A stretch of DNA of 64,000 nucleotides from Clostridia bacterium (GCA_017466375.1 JAFTUH010000044.1:1-64000), one strand, 5' to 3'; counted from the stretch's first letter, positions 50,466-59,493 are shown. Translations and numbers: made by a program. Notes: generated by a model from the sequence alone, not told the origin.

Positions 50466-51245
50466 TGTTAAAGGGATTTGGCGGAAAGCTTTTCTGCCGT
50501 GCTTTCGTGCGCAATTTATGAACAGAATCACAGTATTTGCGCCGATTTGAAAGGATGTCGGGTCGACATCGCAAAGCGAGAGATCGTGCAGCTCATCGAT
50601 CACCAATGCCCGCATGCTTTCGTCCAGATTCGTTTCAATCCGGTGTGCTTCGGATGCCGTGTTGGTGATGATAAACGCCTTTTTCTCCCCGTCCGTTGCC
50701 GCCTGCGCATAGATGAATCCGTCCAAATCGTACACAGGATTTACGTGTCCGCCGAGCTTGTACAGCTCATTAAACGCCTTATACGCATGGAAAAGCGGGA
50801 GCAGCCTGAACGGCGCCTGATTGAAAAATCCGCTGTATCCGCTGTTTGCCAGCCGCCCGTCGTAGATACAGAGAATCTCGGGAGATAGATCCTGCATACG
50901 GCACATGGTCACCATCGCTCTGGCGGCAGCGGTTGGCGTGCCGCGCGTTTTCGACATTGGCTTCACCGTCCACTCGTTCAGGTGATTTTCCGCGTTTTTA
51001 TAGCCGTGCTCCGCGAGAAGCTTATCGATAAGTTTCGTACAGTCGGCAATCCGTTCGGTATCCAGCCCGTAGGCGTGCCATGTGAAGAAATCCAGCGGAG
51101 TGCCGTGCGCCTCTATGTAGTCAAAGAAGTTATTCGCAAAATTCAGCATATGCTGACCGCGCTCGTTCATATATACATCCGATTCGTACTGCGGTACGTT
51201 AAGACCGTATTTCTCCGGATCGTTCAGGGCATAGCCGCCGCCGCT
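50466..51245 (-). pseudogene. GH39-like glycosidase, C-terminal fragment
   Basis: About 255 residues of a GH39 (beta-xylosidase-type) enzyme: YALNDPEKYGLNVPQYESD, FFTWHAYG, ENHLNEW (its Glu is the likely nucleophile of the family), SGYSGFFNQ and a C-terminal beta-sandwich to TVILFINC. Homology reads up to about 51245, where it stops abruptly against sequence shared with the M56 gene. The N-terminal half with the acid/base residue is absent. At the other end it runs in frame into the AbiH fragment; the first usable ATG is at 51170. Two junctions in 1.3 kb mark this as a recombination scar. Confidence 0.75.
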
Positions 51246-51271
51246 GCTTCCTCACGGATCCGCCGACCGAT

Positions 51272-52684
51272 GTGAACGAACGGCTTGCCGTATTTCTCGA
51301 CTGTCAGATTGCCGAGCATCACCAAAGCGAGCAGACAGGCGACAACTTCTGCGCGCTGGATTATCAGGTACTCGGGAAGCGCACGCGCGGCGATACCGTG
51401 ACCGTCTATATGTGGGTACTGTATGAGGAATTCAGTTTTGATCCCGCGCTTGACGGCGGGGTGAAGAAGGAATCGGGCGCGCACACGGCAACCGTCATCA
51501 CGGCGAAAAAGGATCGCGATCACTACACGCTGATCGAATATTGGATGCCGCGGGACGGCTCGTATTACGCGGACGATATTCGCGAGAAGTTTCCTCTGCG
51601 CATGTGGGCAAACGCAATGGATTCGGAGAAATTCTATAAGATACAAGCTCCCCTCCTTGCCGAGATGGCGTATGAATACTATAAAGAGAATCCGCCCGTA
51701 ACGGACAGCGGTGACAGCACGGATATCGCGGACGTTGAAGGTGAGGATGAACCTGCTTCCACAGTGACGAAACGGAAAATGACCATAGAGGACGTGCTCA
51801 CCCTGTCCGAAAAAGGAGATGCTCTGACGTGGGAGGATTTCGCTCCGTTTACATGGGAATATACAGGGCTTTGGAATCCGGGGAATGTGAATTGTTTCCC
51901 TATCAGTGACAGTTTCCGTCTGTATATCGGATACTCGCCGGAGCACACGCTGACATACGCCTATCTGTATACCACCCTGTATGACCAACGAATCGAAATC
52001 CGCACCGGGGATGTTGCCGCATTTATTGATGAGCACACTGCCCCGCCTGCGCACGTGCATTCGTTCACGGACGGACCGTATTATACAACGCATATTGCGG
52101 TAGCAACGGAATCGTATGGAACTGTGATTGATCCACCCGCAAAGCACCTGCGTTATCACGAAGTATACCGCGACTGCACCGACTGCGGATACACGGAATA
52201 TCTCGGATGGGTGTACTGCGGAACGGGAAAAGGAAGCAGTGATAAAAACTGCACGGGAGGCTGCGCAAATACAACCCGATTTGACCACATCGCAACCCGA
52301 TTGGCGACAGAGGAGCAAGAATCCGAAATCCGGCATCTGATCAATGACATGGCAGAAGCAGGATTTGAGGATCTGTGGACATGCCTTCATGAGTGTCCGA
52401 ATATCTACACACGTCTGCTCGCCTACGACGATTTCACGCTTCGGTATGTGCTGAAATGCTTCATTGCAGGCGGGCAAACAGGACTGCGCGGAGAGATTCT
52501 CGCACAGCTTCTGTGTGATCTCGCACCCAAGCATGTGCTCGCGTTGGATGCTGACAACGGACAGATGTATTTTTCCGCGTGGAAAAACAGCGCAAAGCGC
52601 ATTCGTGAGCGGCACGGTGACGCATGGATGGAGGAAAATCACCCCGCAGGTGCGCTTCTTCTGCGGATGCTCAACATGCGGTAA
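51272..52684 (+). pseudogene. Duplicated M56 sensor region without protease
   Basis: 470 residues from a GTG with no ribosome binding site; homology begins near 51248. It repeats the C-terminal part of the M56 protein at 42981-45608 from ERLAVFLDCQIAEHH to LLRMLNM at high identity, but lacks all membrane and HExxH parts. One internal module is missing: MTIEDVLTLSEKGDALTWED is joined directly to FTWEYTGLWNPG, a hybrid of the two modules of the full copy. The frame has stayed open over 1.4 kb, so the copy is recent or still selected. Without export or anchor it is probably non-functional, or a donor for recombination with the intact gene. Confidence 0.75.
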
Positions 52685-52688
52685 CAGT

Positions 52689-52718
52689 AAAACCCGACGG
52701 AAAAATCCGTCTGGTTTT
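52689..52718. terminator. Bidirectional terminator
   Basis: AAAACC-GACGGA / TCCGTC-GGTTTT hairpin between the convergent duplicated sensor region and nagB. Confidence 0.8.
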
Positions 52719-52729
52719 CAATTGCAAAA

Positions 52730-53467
52730 TTACGCAAACCGCACGACCTTCGCGGCGCTCTCCATATCCAGATACAGAAGAAGATCCGGATGCGTTTTCA
52801 GAAGCGTGGCGGGGATGAGGTTTGTGACCTCGCCTGTCATAAGCGTTTTCTCGATCGCGTTTGCCTTGACCGCATACGGTACGCAGGATACGATGCGCTC
52901 GCACTGCATGATCTGATATGCTGTCATCGATACCGCCTGCTTCGGCACGTCGTCGATCGTTTCAAACCAGCCCTCGCCCATCTGCTGCTTTTTGCAGTCG
53001 TCATCGAGATTGACGATGATGTAGGCTTCCTTCGTGTCGAAATCCGCCGGCGGATCGTTGAACGCGATGTGCCCGTTCTCCCCGATGCCGATCAGTCCGA
53101 TGTCAATCGGTGCGCGGCGCAGTTCCTTCGTGAGCGCGGCGATGCCCTCTGCCGTTCCGTCCACAAAATGAACGGCTTTCAGAGGCGCGACCTTGTTCAC
53201 AAAACGCTCGGTGAGATATTTGCGGAAGCTGGCGGGATGCGTTTCGGGAAGATTTACGTATTCGTCAAGGTGGAACATCTCCACACGGCTCCAATCGATG
53301 CCGCTCTCCGCACACAGCGCCTCGATCGTATCAAACTGGGATGCACCGGTGGAGAGCACGATGCGTGCACTGCCCTTTTCCGCGATCACCTGACGGAGAA
53401 TTTCCGCTACGTGCTTTGCGGCGCTTTTACCAAGCTCGTATCTGTCTTTTGCAATTCTGATTTCCAT
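52730..53467 (-). CDS. nagB: Glucosamine-6-phosphate deaminase
   Basis: 245 residues. Converts GlcN-6-P to fructose-6-P and ammonia in the cytoplasm, the step after NagA. Motifs: LSTGASQFDTIEAL (phosphate loop), FHLDEYVNL and GIGENGHIAFNDPP with the catalytic acid/His, and PYAVKANAIEKTLMTGEVTN near the end. Length is normal. Last gene of the operon Gfo/Idh-nagA-nagB, 24 bp after nagA. Confidence 0.95.
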   Translation of the reverse strand: MEIRIAKDRYELGKSAAKHVAEILRQVIAEKGSARIVLSTGASQFDTIEALCAESGIDWSRVEMFHLDEYVNLPETHPASFRKYLTERFVNKVAPLKAVHFVDGTAEGIAALTKELRRAPIDIGLIGIGENGHIAFNDPPADFDTKEAYIIVNLDDDCKKQQMGEGWFETIDDVPKQAVSMTAYQIMQCERIVSCVPYAVKANAIEKTLMTGEVTNLIPATLLKTHPDLLLYLDMESAAKVVRFA

Positions 53468-53491
53468 TTTTTCTGTCCTTTCTTATTTATC

Positions 53492-54658
53492 TTATTGTAG
53501 TTCTTTTCCTTCAATGAGTACTTTTTGAATCATGATGTCCCCGTCAAACAGGACGATGTCGGCATAGTATCCGACCTTCAATTCTCCCCGTTCAGGGAGA
53601 TGCATGACACGCGCGGGTGTCGCGCACATCATTTTAATGCATTTGATAAGTGACACATCAGCCTGCTTGTGCATGACGCGCACAAGTCGGTCAGCGGTGG
53701 CAACACTGCCTGCAAACGCTGTCATATCGGGGAGATAGGCGATACCGTTTTTGGAGATGCACTCGACTGCGTCATCCTTCGGACCGAGGACGAACGTACC
53801 CTCTCCCATACCTGCGCCGCGCATTGAATCGGTCACGAGACAGATTCTGTCCGCACCCTTGATTTTATAAATCAACTTTAAGAGCTCAGGCGGGAGGTGG
53901 ATTCCGTCCGCGATGATCTCGACATCGACCGAATCCTCCAGAAAGGATGTCTCTACTGCGCCGAGATGCCGCATAAGATCGCGGCGGACGACGGTGTTCA
54001 TGCCGGAGTACAGATGTGTCGCAAGACGGCAGCCCTTGTCGATCAGCGGCTTCAGCTCGCCGTAAACCGCATCCGTGTGCCCGAACGCGGCGACCACGCC
54101 GTTTTCGGTGAGATATTCGCAAAGCTGCTCCGCTCCGGGAAGCTCCGGCGCAAAGCTTATGCGGCGGACTGTTCCTTCACCGAGACGGATCCATTTTTCA
54201 TATTCCGCCGGATCCGGCGTTTTCAGACACGTTGGATTCTGCGCACCGCGCATCACATCGGAGAAGTACGGTCCCTCCAGGTGCGATCCCGCGATATGAG
54301 GCTTACCGGGCGCATTTTGCGCCATCGCAGTCTTTACGTTTTCAATGAATGCTTCGATCGCTTCGGCGGAGGTGGAAGTACAGCTTGGATACATGCTTGT
54401 CGTGCCGTGCCGGGCGTGCTCATGGGCGGCTCTGAGAATATCCTCAGCCGTTCCGTCCGCAACGTCAAATCCGCCGGCACCGTGGGTGTGAATGTCGATA
54501 AAACCGGGCGAGACGTACAGTCCGTTTGCATCGATTACCGTATCAGCTGGGAGATTCGCCTCGGTGATTGCGCAAATACGATTTCCGTCTATGTAGAGGT
54601 TTTTGCCACTTTCCAGCGTATCCGTAATCAGAATACCGTTTGTGATTTTCGTAATCAT
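53492..54658 (-). CDS. nagA: N-acetylglucosamine-6-phosphate deacetylase (second copy)
   Basis: 388 residues. Amidohydrolase motifs: PGFIDIHTHGAGG, AGSHLEGPYFSDVMRGAQNP, AFGHTDAVYGELK, THLYSGMNTV, LVTDSMRGAGM, ATPARVMHLPERGELKVGYYAD. The HTHG, LEGPY and GHTDA residues for metal and catalysis are intact. It differs from the first NagA (41173-42312) in many surrounding residues, so the two may prefer different substrates, for example GalNAc-6-P or another N-acetylated sugar. It starts within the stop of the oxidoreductase gene (ATGA) and precedes nagB, forming one operon. Confidence 0.92.
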   Translation of the reverse strand: MITKITNGILITDTLESGKNLYIDGNRICAITEANLPADTVIDANGLYVSPGFIDIHTHGAGGFDVADGTAEDILRAAHEHARHGTTSMYPSCTSTSAEAIEAFIENVKTAMAQNAPGKPHIAGSHLEGPYFSDVMRGAQNPTCLKTPDPAEYEKWIRLGEGTVRRISFAPELPGAEQLCEYLTENGVVAAFGHTDAVYGELKPLIDKGCRLATHLYSGMNTVVRRDLMRHLGAVETSFLEDSVDVEIIADGIHLPPELLKLIYKIKGADRICLVTDSMRGAGMGEGTFVLGPKDDAVECISKNGIAYLPDMTAFAGSVATADRLVRVMHKQADVSLIKCIKMMCATPARVMHLPERGELKVGYYADIVLFDGDIMIQKVLIEGKELQ

Positions 54659-55896
54659 CGTAAGCCGTCCGTACCGTCAAAGAATTCCGCGAGAGATACG
54701 CGCCGGTTTTCCTTCATGGACAGGTTGGCGGCGATACCGATGCCGATCGACATAAGTCCGTCGCGGAGACTTGCACCCTGCATAAGCTCCGGCTCACGGA
54801 TTTTTCCGCGGAAAAGGTAGTCTCTCAGAAGCGTGTCAGAGCCGCCGTGGTTTGCGGCATCGACCTTCGGCTGTGCGATGCGGATGACCTCGCCCTCGCG
54901 GTTGTAAACCACGATTTTTTCCTTCGCGTCCTCCGCATATCCGGGCAGCTCGGTGGAGAGCTTTTCAATCTCCATCCGCCCTTTCGTACCGTTTAAGATC
55001 AGATGGAATCCTTCATACGGAGAATGTGCCGTCAGAGAATAACTCATGACCGCGCCGCCGCTGTAGGAGACGTTGACGGACACGCTGTCCTCGATGTCAA
55101 TCTCATCCGCGAAAACACAGCGGTCGCGGTAGTATCCGTCTGCGTCCTCGCAGTCGAGATAGAGGGATTTGTTCACGCCCTGCGTGATGTCGAAATAGAA
55201 TTCGCAATCCGCTTTGTACGGGCAGGTGAGACAGCGCTCACTGCGTTTTTCACGGGTGGGACCGTAGAAGCGGCGTGTGCCGAATGCGTTGACTGCGACG
55301 GGATCGTCCTCAAGAAGCCAGTTGACAAAATCGAAATGGTGGGTTGATTTGTGGATGAGCAGCGAGCCGGAATTCTTTCTCTCGCGGTGCCAGCGGCGGA
55401 AATAATCCGCGCCGTGACGGGTGTTTAAAAGCCACTCGAAATGCACGCTCAGAACGTCTCCGATAATTCCCTGACGCAGATACTGCTTCACACGCTTGGC
55501 GAAAGGCGAGAAGCGCAGATTGAACGTCACCGTAAGATTTTTGCCCGTGCGCTCTTTTGCTTCGATGATCGTCGCCGCCTTCTGCGCATCGGTCGTCACC
55601 GGCTTTTCGGAAATTACGTCACAGCCGAGCTCCATCGCGCGGATGATGTACGCATCGTGCGTGCAGTCGGGAGAGGTAACGATCACGGTATCCGGCTTCG
55701 TTTCGCGGATCATGGTTTCAAAATCGTCGAACACAGGAATCCCCGCATCGAGAAGCGAGGGAACCCGTTCGGCACGCTTTCGGTTGGTGTCAAACACACC
55801 GACGAGCGCGGCACAGTCGCCGTAATTCTCCACGATCGGCTTTGCATATGAGCCGTAGCCGCGGCTGCCGCATCCGACCAGTACGTATTTTTTCAT
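54655..55896 (-). CDS. Gfo/Idh/MocA family oxidoreductase
   Basis: 413 residues from the ATG at 55896 with GGAGGT. The NAD(P)-binding N-terminus YVLVGCGSRGYGSYA is followed by VTSPDCTHDAYIIRAMELG and SEKPVTTDAQ, where EKP is the family signature. HRERKNSGSLLIHKSTHHFD supplies the catalytic His region. A Cys-rich stretch (RCLTCPYKADC, then CEDADGYYRDRC) in the middle is extra and might bind a metal. Such enzymes oxidise or epimerise sugars or open unusual glycosidic bonds. The operon with nagA and nagB suggests conversion of a modified amino sugar into GlcNAc-6-P or a precursor. Confidence 0.88.
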   Translation of the reverse strand: MKKYVLVGCGSRGYGSYAKPIVENYGDCAALVGVFDTNRKRAERVPSLLDAGIPVFDDFETMIRETKPDTVIVTSPDCTHDAYIIRAMELGCDVISEKPVTTDAQKAATIIEAKERTGKNLTVTFNLRFSPFAKRVKQYLRQGIIGDVLSVHFEWLLNTRHGADYFRRWHRERKNSGSLLIHKSTHHFDFVNWLLEDDPVAVNAFGTRRFYGPTREKRSERCLTCPYKADCEFYFDITQGVNKSLYLDCEDADGYYRDRCVFADEIDIEDSVSVNVSYSGGAVMSYSLTAHSPYEGFHLILNGTKGRMEIEKLSTELPGYAEDAKEKIVVYNREGEVIRIAQPKVDAANHGGSDTLLRDYLFRGKIREPELMQGASLRDGLMSIGIGIAANLSMKENRRVSLAEFFDGTDGLR

Positions 55897-55917
55897 AGAA
55901 TCTACCTCCATTCTATA

Positions 55918-55946
55918 TTGACAAAACCATTGTATCATGGTATGAT
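55918..55946 (+). promoter_or_regulatory. Promoter of the third AraC-type gene
   Basis: TTGACA (55918-55923), 17 bp, TATGAT (55941-55946). Confidence 0.8.
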
Positions 55947-55958
55947 TGAATCAGTCAA
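55929..55958 (-). promoter_or_regulatory. Overlapping divergent promoter of the Gfo/Idh-nagA-nagB operon
   Basis: Minus strand: TTGACT (55953-55958), 18 bp, TACAAT (55929-55934). It overlaps the rightward promoter, and the small palindrome ATCAT-GGT-ATGAT lies in both, so one bound regulator would affect both directions. Confidence 0.65.
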
Positions 55959-56088
55959 TGGACAATTCTGCGAAAATCAGGACAAAACTGAAATGTCAAT
56001 CGTACATTCCACCCACGCAAGCAAAGGGGGAACAGACAACGATAGGACAAAATTTCATTTCAACAGGAGAAAACTGCACGGAGGAGCT

Positions 56089-56901
56089 ATGGCAGAATCG
56101 ATATTTACACTGAGCGAGCTGAGCGTACGGCCGGCAAAGCTGGCACTTCATGTTCCGCCGGAGGTATGGAAGGGAGACCGCCTCGGCCATATCGGCGTGA
56201 ATGACACGTTCTTTTTTGTAGTAACCGGAGAGTGTTTTTTAAGTATTGACGGACAAAGCCGCGTTGTGCGCACGGGGCAGCTGGCTTTTTTGCCGAAAGG
56301 CAAACGCCGCGCATATACGCGTGTGTCCGAAACCTTTGCAATGTATGAGATCGGATTCAGCGCTGAGGTAAACGGAAACGATCTCATGGAAGCACTCGGA
56401 CTGTGCGAAGGAGAATTTGTCACAGATGTTGCCGATATTGAACGGATGAAGGGATATTTTGAAAGCTCCAGCCGGGTAGAGATGCAGAAAAATCCGCTGT
56501 ACGATATCATTTTTTGCGCGAACATTATGAATATTATAAAGGAATATGCGATAAAAAGGCTGGCACGTACGCCGACGGAGGACGATCGGCTGCAAACGGT
56601 TCTTTCGTATATGCGCGAAAATCTCTCACGCCCGATCTCAAACGAGGAGCTTGCCGCCGCAGTCTTTATGCAGACGACGTACTTTATCAGGCGTTTCAAA
56701 AACGCATACGGTCTGCCGCCGCAAAGTTATCTGACGCAGATGCGTATGAATCGCGCCATGGAGCTTCTTGCCTCCACTTCCCTGTCAATCGACAGTGTGG
56801 CAAAAGCGGTTGGAATGGCGGATGTCTCCTACTTTGCAAGAGTATTCAAAAAGCACAGCGGTGTGACGCCGAGCGCATACCGATCCGCTTTCAGCAGGTG
56901 A
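56089..56901 (+). CDS. AraC family transcriptional regulator
   Basis: 270 residues from the ATG at 56089, 5 bp after GGAGG; the frame is open further upstream, but the promoter lies there. The N-terminal cupin (about 30-100: GVNDTFFFVVTGECFLSIDG, RTGQLAFLPKGKRR) precedes helix-turn-helix motifs ISNEELAAAVFMQTTYFIRR and LSIDSVAKAVGMADVSYFAR, with the tail HSGVTPSAYRSAF. It is divergent from the Gfo/Idh-nagA-nagB operon and shares a control region with it, so it most likely regulates amino-sugar use; the inducer is probably a sugar (inference). Confidence 0.9.
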   Translation: MAESIFTLSELSVRPAKLALHVPPEVWKGDRLGHIGVNDTFFFVVTGECFLSIDGQSRVVRTGQLAFLPKGKRRAYTRVSETFAMYEIGFSAEVNGNDLMEALGLCEGEFVTDVADIERMKGYFESSSRVEMQKNPLYDIIFCANIMNIIKEYAIKRLARTPTEDDRLQTVLSYMRENLSRPISNEELAAAVFMQTTYFIRRFKNAYGLPPQSYLTQMRMNRAMELLASTSLSIDSVAKAVGMADVSYFARVFKKHSGVTPSAYRSAFSR

Positions 56902-56947
56902 GGCGGAACATATGCGGATGATGCGCGAATAATGCGTTTTCTTCAAA

Positions 56948-56969
56948 CATATACTGTCTTCAGTATATG
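56948..56969. promoter_or_regulatory. Palindrome before the DUF6512 gene
   Basis: Perfect CATATACTG-TCTT-CAGTATATG, 15 bp before the ATG. Could be an operator or a leader hairpin that affects translation. Confidence 0.45.
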
Positions 56970-56983
56970 CTTGAGGTGCACGT

Positions 56984-57508
56984 ATGAAAAGATCAATCGG
57001 ACTATGGCAGCTTTTTGGCTTTGCAGTGACGTCCCTTAGCGGAACACTTCTGCATTTTCTGTATGACTGGACCGGAGAATCGGTACCCGCCGCGCCGTTC
57101 TCCGGGGTGAACGAATCCACATGGGAGCACATGAAGCTCCTGTTTTGGCCGATGCTTCTCTTTGCCGTTGTACAACGTTTTTTCTTTCGGGATACGGTAT
57201 CCTTTTGGTGCATAAAATTGCGCGGAATCCTTCTCGGCCTTTTGCTGATTCCCGTGCTGTTTTATACCTACAACGGTGCCGTAGGCCGCTCACCGGATTG
57301 GCTGAATATTGCCATCTTTTTCGTTGCGGCGGCCGTTTCCTATATTTATGAGACAAGACTGTTTGCGCAAGAGAGTGTGCGGTGCCGATTTCCGAAATTT
57401 GCGTTTGCGGTGCTTTTGCTGATCGCCGTTTTGTTTATTGTATTCACCTTCGCCGCACCGAAGATCGGACTCTTTCAGGATCCTCTGACGGGAAAGTACG
57501 GAATCTAA
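56984..57508 (+). CDS. DUF6512 family membrane protein
   Basis: 174 residues. Five hydrophobic segments are visible: QLFGFAVTSLSGTLLHFLY, LLFWPMLLFAVVQRFFF, GILLGLLLIPVLFYTY, LNIAIFFVAAAVSYIYE and FAFAVLLLIAVLFIVF. The loop PFSGVNESTWEHMKL, with its acidic and His residues at the membrane border, is typical of the family. Function is unknown. It stands alone, with GAGGTG as ribosome binding site, a palindrome upstream and a terminator downstream. Confidence 0.8.
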   Translation: MKRSIGLWQLFGFAVTSLSGTLLHFLYDWTGESVPAAPFSGVNESTWEHMKLLFWPMLLFAVVQRFFFRDTVSFWCIKLRGILLGLLLIPVLFYTYNGAVGRSPDWLNIAIFFVAAAVSYIYETRLFAQESVRCRFPKFAFAVLLLIAVLFIVFTFAAPKIGLFQDPLTGKYGI

Positions 57509-57539
57509 GCCGTTTGCCAATGTCCGTCGCGGAAAACAG

Positions 57540-57575
57540 AAAGCCCGAACAGCATACATAGCTGTTCGGGCTTTT
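57540..57575. terminator. Bidirectional terminator
   Basis: AAGCCCGAACAGC / GCTGTTCGGGCTTTT stem between the convergent DUF6512 and eutH genes. Confidence 0.9.
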
Positions 57576-57585
57576 CGATTCACCG

Positions 57586-58674
57586 TTATTCAGAGGCTGC
57601 CTGTTCCTTTTTCTGTGCGTGACGGTAGAGAAAATGCGCTGCTGCTACCGCACAGACACCGCCGACCAGTTTGCCGACGATCATACCGTCCAGAAACGTG
57701 TTGTCAAACGCCATGGTAAACGCCAAATGATCACCGAATACGAAAGACGCGGATACGGCAAACGCCATATTCATCATGATTCCCTTGGAATCCATTTTCT
57801 CAATCATAGCAAACATGGGGATGCTGTTGGACAGTGAAGAGATCAAGCCCAATATGGACGTATCGTTTATTTTGAGAAGTCCGCCGAGCGCCGACAGCGG
57901 CTTTTTCAGAACCTTGGATACAACCGCAATAAACGGGAATACACCTGCAAGCGTAACTGCGATTCCCCATACCGATTCAAATGCCGTTCCGATAGAGTCC
58001 ATGTGGGGGATCAGCTTGATACCGGTAAAATAATCGAAAACACCTGCCGCCAAACCGATGGTAACCACGATCATTACGAGATTGCCAAAGACGGAAAAGA
58101 TTTTCCGGCTGAGATCGGCATTCAGAACAAGTCCCAGACACACGATACCCGAGATAAGAATGAGGGGAAACACATTCCAAAGAAGAAGCAGGGGCGGACA
58201 TCCCTCAACAAGACCGCCTGCAATACATCCGATCGGCATAGTGACAATTCCGCAAAGGATACCGCTTAAAATATCCTTGTGATACTTTTTATCGGCAGTC
58301 CGAAGCGGTACCGGAATCGTAAAGCAGACAGTAACACCCAGCATGGAAGCAACGATAAGTCCGTTAAAGCCGCCCCATACCGTATCGGGGGACAGCTCTT
58401 TTGCGAGAGGCACACCGCCCATATCGTTTGCTAAAAACCCTGCCACGAAGGATGGATCAAGGTGAAGCAGATTGGAGAGCGGTCCGAACACGGGAATAAG
58501 GATCGCCGAAAGCGTAGGTGCCAGCACAATCATACCGATCATCGCCATGGCAAGAGAACCGGCGGAAAGAATACCTTTCTCAAATTCCTCACCGATTTTG
58601 AAATGATTTCCCGTAATGCGGTCAAGCGCACCGAGTATGGCAAAAGCGGCAAGCACAATTTGTAAAACGTTCAT
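57586..58674 (-). CDS. eutH: Ethanolamine transporter EutH
   Basis: 362 residues, polytopic, with about ten hydrophobic segments. The pattern matches EutH: AILGALDRITGNHF, GMIVLAPTLS, LDPSFVAGFLANDMGGVPLA, MLGVTVCFTIPV, SILGLISSLSNSIPMFAMIEKMD, FVFGDHLAFTMAF. EutH moves ethanolamine across the cell membrane. None of the usual partners (EutA, EutBC, shell proteins, EutV/W) is in the window, so it is an orphan here and might carry another amine. It has its own consensus promoter. The ribosome binding site is weak. Confidence 0.92.
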   Translation of the reverse strand: MNVLQIVLAAFAILGALDRITGNHFKIGEEFEKGILSAGSLAMAMIGMIVLAPTLSAILIPVFGPLSNLLHLDPSFVAGFLANDMGGVPLAKELSPDTVWGGFNGLIVASMLGVTVCFTIPVPLRTADKKYHKDILSGILCGIVTMPIGCIAGGLVEGCPPLLLLWNVFPLILISGIVCLGLVLNADLSRKIFSVFGNLVMIVVTIGLAAGVFDYFTGIKLIPHMDSIGTAFESVWGIAVTLAGVFPFIAVVSKVLKKPLSALGGLLKINDTSILGLISSLSNSIPMFAMIEKMDSKGIMMNMAFAVSASFVFGDHLAFTMAFDNTFLDGMIVGKLVGGVCAVAAAHFLYRHAQKKEQAASE

Positions 58675-58712
58675 TGTAAATCCGCTCTATGAATGCGCAC
58701 TTTTTCGTTATC

Positions 58713-58741
58713 ATTATAGCATCAGCAGTCAAAACTGTCAA
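58713..58741 (-). promoter_or_regulatory. Promoter of eutH
   Basis: Minus strand: TTGACA (58736-58741), 17 bp, TATAAT (58713-58718). Confidence 0.85.
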
Positions 58742-59007
58742 TAAATTCCTGCTTTTTGTCAAATCACTTCGCAAAAACAGCGCCCCGGCTGCCGGATTTT
58801 AAATATTTACAAAACACGAGTGGGACCGTTTTTGTCCGTTTTTCTCTCAAAGCAACAGAACCAACAAGCAAGGCTTTATCTCTTCTAACGCTGTAATTAT
58901 AGTATAAGGAAACGCCGTTTTAGCGTCAATGCTCGAAACTGACGTGATTCTCAAAAACGCGTCCGTTTGGGATAGTAGCGGATTTATGCAGCCCTTGGCA
59001 CGAGAGG
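58742..59007. other. Intergenic region, nothing recognised
   Basis: 266 bp between divergent eutH and the accessory cluster. A TAATTATAG box and scattered T-runs are present, but I see no gene or stable hairpin worth naming. Confidence 0.3.
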
Positions 59008-59036
59008 TTGACTATTTTACGAAAAGGTAGTATACT
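59008..59036 (+). promoter_or_regulatory. Promoter of the accessory gene cluster
   Basis: TTGACT (59008-59013), 17 bp, TATACT (59031-59036), four bases before the first recognisable ilvD codon. It is the only strong rightward promoter seen before the eight packed genes. Confidence 0.75.
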
Positions 59037-59039
59037 GAA

Positions 59040-59490
59040 GATGCCGTCAAGCTCGGCGTTGCTATGGCAGGCGGTACGCCCATTGTGTTTCCCGCGATTG
59101 TCGTTTGCGATGGTATCGCTATGGGACACACGGGTATGAAATATTCCCTCGTCACCCGTGATCTGATTGCTGATTCCACCGAGGCAATGGCTCTCGCCCA
59201 TGGCTTTGACGGACTTGTAATGGTGCTGAACTGCGATAAAAATGTTCCCGGACTTTTGATGGCGGCGGCAAGAGTCAATATTCCTACCGTATTTGTCAGC
59301 GGCGGTCCGATGCTCGCAGGACGCGTTGACCGTGGATATGGCGCTTGGTTGTTCTACCAACAGTATGCTCCATCTTCCCGCTATCGCCCACGAATGCGGT
59401 GTGGAACTAAATCTGGACATTGCCAACGAAATAAGTGCAAAAACTCCCAACCTCTGTCATCTTGCTCCCGCAGGTCGTACCTATATTTGT
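59040..59490 (+). pseudogene. ilvD: Dihydroxy-acid dehydratase remnant
   Basis: Two pieces of IlvD in different frames. Piece one (59040 to about 59330) reads [20 protein letters not shown] to [11 protein letters not shown], including the first Fe-S cysteine in LNCDKN. Piece two (about 59325-59490) reads [20 protein letters not shown] to NLCHLAPAG. Roughly 130 residues between them, with the CPTCGSCSGMF cluster region, are missing, as are the N-terminus and the C-terminal half. A single large deletion with a frameshift explains it. The fragment runs directly into the Nudix gene and cannot be active. Confidence 0.85.
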
Positions 59491-59493
59491 AAT

